64,000 nt of DNA from Brevibacterium zhoupengii (lineage in GTDB: Bacteria; Actinomycetota; Actinomycetes; Actinomycetales; Brevibacteriaceae), in the NCBI RefSeq assembly GCF_021117425.1, contig NZ_CP088298.1:2108001-2172000 (forward strand), written 5' to 3'. The first letter of the stretch is position 1. Each line of letters opens with the position of its first letter. A program made the position numbers and the translations under genes. The notes under the pieces were generated by a model that made no database searches, had not been told where the DNA came from, and saw only the letters and a program-made list of their open reading frames with translations. Below are positions 62,757-64,000 of the stretch, piece after piece.

Positions 62757-62793
62757 GTGACCGCCGATCACCGCACAAACGAAAAGGACCGGA

Positions 62794-63207
62794 ATGGAAC
62801 GCACTCTCATCCTCATCAAACCCGATGGTGTCGCCCGAGGACTCGTGGGCCAGATCCTCGCGCGGATCGAAGCCAAGGGCTACCGCATCGATGCCCTGTC
62901 GATGCGGACCGCGACAGCCGATGAACTCTCAGCCCATTACGCCGAGCACGAGGGCAAGCCCTTCTACCAGCCTCTCGTCGACTTCATGTCAGAAGGCCCG
63001 ATCGTCTCGATCATCGCCTCCGGCCAGGGAGTCATCCCCGGCTTCCGCTCACTGGCAGGGGCCACGGATCCCACAGCAGCAGCCCCGGGCACGATTCGCG
63101 GCGATCTCGGTCGCGACTGGGGAGAAAAGGTTCAGAAGAACCTGGTGCACGGTTCCGACTCCGTCGAGTCGGCCGAACGCGAGATCGGAATCTGGTTCCC
63201 CGCCTGA
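62794..63207 (+). CDS. ndk: Nucleoside diphosphate kinase
   Basis: A 137-residue enzyme that balances NTP pools. The phosphorylated histidine is His119 in NLVHGSDS, with TLILIKPDGVARGLVG and IRGDLG as further marks. Length is standard. The ATG has an AAAAGGA site. Confidence 0.96.
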   Translation: MERTLILIKPDGVARGLVGQILARIEAKGYRIDALSMRTATADELSAHYAEHEGKPFYQPLVDFMSEGPIVSIIASGQGVIPGFRSLAGATDPTAAAPGTIRGDLGRDWGEKVQKNLVHGSDSVESAEREIGIWFPA

Positions 63208-63240
63208 TTCCGCTCCACGCAGCAGCTGTGCGCACATAAA

Positions 63241-63294
63241 CTCGGGCGCCCTGTCCAGATCCTCTCCAGAAGGAACTGTGACAGGGCGCCCGAG
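63241..63294. terminator. Hairpin after ndk
   Basis: CTCGGGCGCCCTGTC (63241-63255) pairs perfectly with GACAGGGCGCCCGAG (63280-63294), with a 24-base loop. It lies between convergent ndk and the VKOR gene and can act for both. Confidence 0.75.
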
Positions 63295-63341
63295 CAGTCT
63301 GCAGCATTGTCTGCTGAACTGCCCACTCAGACCAGGGCCGG

Positions 63342-63992
63342 TCAGAACAGGGTCGAGAAGTAATTCCAGAACTGGACGACGATGCAGGCGGCGATGACGA
63401 GCATCCACAGCACGAAGATTGCAACGTTCTCCTTGGCCAGGACCCTGGCGATCGGATTCTGCGCGATTCCGGCGCCGAAATTGCCCGCGAGGGCGTTGTG
63501 GGCGGTCACGGCGACGAACATGGGAATCGTCATCGTCCACACCACCATGCACCACGGGCAGCCGACGCCGATGACATAGATCGAGATATAGAACAGAAAC
63601 ATGACGAGAACGGTGCCAAGTGCCAGCCCGATGTTGAGTCCGACCATGACCCATCGTGGAATCTTGACTCCGGCGATGAGCAACACGCCGAGCAGCAGCG
63701 GGAATATGAAAGCACCGATTCCCAGGAGCTGATTGGGGAACCCGAACAGCTGACTTTCAGCCGCTTCCATGACCGAACCGCAGGAGAAGAACGGATTGAG
63801 ATCACAGGAGAGCACCGCATTCGGGTCCTCCAACTTCTCGTACTTCTCGACAGCCAGGGCGAAGGACGCCAGGAACCCGACGACTGAGGCGACGATGAGG
63901 AAGATGCCCATGGTCATCGGCCGCAGCACCCAGGATCGGGTCTGCGGAACAAAGTCGATATCGTCATCAGGAAGCGTGTCTGCGGTATTCAC
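63342..63992 (-). CDS. Vitamin K epoxide reductase (VKOR) family protein
   Basis: A 216-residue membrane protein with five hydrophobic helices. The loop cysteines in LSCDLNPFFSCGSVM and the active CxxC in GVGCPWCMVVW match bacterial VKOR, which reoxidises DsbA-like proteins using quinone. The GTG at 63992 is the last possible start before the window edge; its ribosome site (GGAG) is too close, and the gene may begin slightly upstream, outside the window. It could pair with a secreted DsbA elsewhere. Confidence 0.9.
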   Translation of the reverse strand: MNTADTLPDDDIDFVPQTRSWVLRPMTMGIFLIVASVVGFLASFALAVEKYEKLEDPNAVLSCDLNPFFSCGSVMEAAESQLFGFPNQLLGIGAFIFPLLLGVLLIAGVKIPRWVMVGLNIGLALGTVLVMFLFYISIYVIGVGCPWCMVVWTMTIPMFVAVTAHNALAGNFGAGIAQNPIARVLAKENVAIFVLWMLVIAACIVVQFWNYFSTLF

Positions 63993-64000
63993 ACTCCAAG

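Overview
The window is a gene-dense, GC-rich stretch of an actinobacterial chromosome. Gene order and product types fit the Micrococcales, most likely Brevibacterium or a close relative. This taxon is inferred from synteny and family types: a mycothiol-type DsbA protein, NucS, DUF2550, DUF4233, an actinobacterial MurA and an ileS T-box with ultrashort Stem I. It was not tested by any search. No CRISPR array, insertion sequence, integrase, prophage or rRNA was seen. The region looks like core genome, not an island.

Layout. 1-5.5 kb: a catalytic-domain-less ArgS-like gene and lysA-hom-thrC-thrB (lysine and threonine synthesis). 5.7-11.6 kb: rho, prfA, prmC, a Sua5/YrdC gene and a WecA-type gene (termination, translation, wall polymer). 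11.6-19.2 kb: an AtpI-like membrane protein and the complete atpBEFHAGDC operon. 19.2-25.5 kb: DUF2550, murA, convergent nucS, a small Cys/His protein, a long DivIVA-like coiled-coil protein, a thiolase and an MTH1187-family protein. 25.7-29.6 kb: a tiny membrane protein, tRNA-Arg and two overlapping dynamin-like GTPase genes. 29.7-35.5 kb: an SSB paralogue, a lipoprotein, the ABC-F factor EttA, a small membrane protein, two thioesterases and an unknown. 35.6-42.3 kb: pepN-mscS-glbO on the minus strand, divergent from a DsbA-like gene, rpiB and an alcohol dehydrogenase gene. 42.3-45.6 kb: a PQQ-type sugar dehydrogenase lipoprotein, tRNA-Pro, tRNA-Gly and a Tat-exported GH15-like protein. 45.8-51.6 kb: tig, clpP1, clpP2, clpX and an MFS gene. 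51.7-57.4 kb: AIM24, valS, a membrane acyltransferase and an SDR. 57.4-64 kb: a T-box leader and ileS, folC, DUF4233, ndk and a convergent VKOR gene.

How the genes work together. The first half groups amino-acid supply, translation termination, wall-precursor enzymes and energy generation. The tig-clpP-clpX block joins folding and proteolysis, and a likely ClgR operator precedes clpP1. The ileS block is probably controlled at translation by uncharged tRNA-Ile. Several proteins carry family-level twists worth checking: Asp replacing the MurA active-site Cys, an epsilon subunit without its C-terminal helices, a Rho with a perfectly periodic Asn/Arg/Asp-rich insert, an ArgS-like protein lacking its catalytic domain, and a FilP/Scy-like coiled coil in a neighbourhood recalled from Streptomyces.
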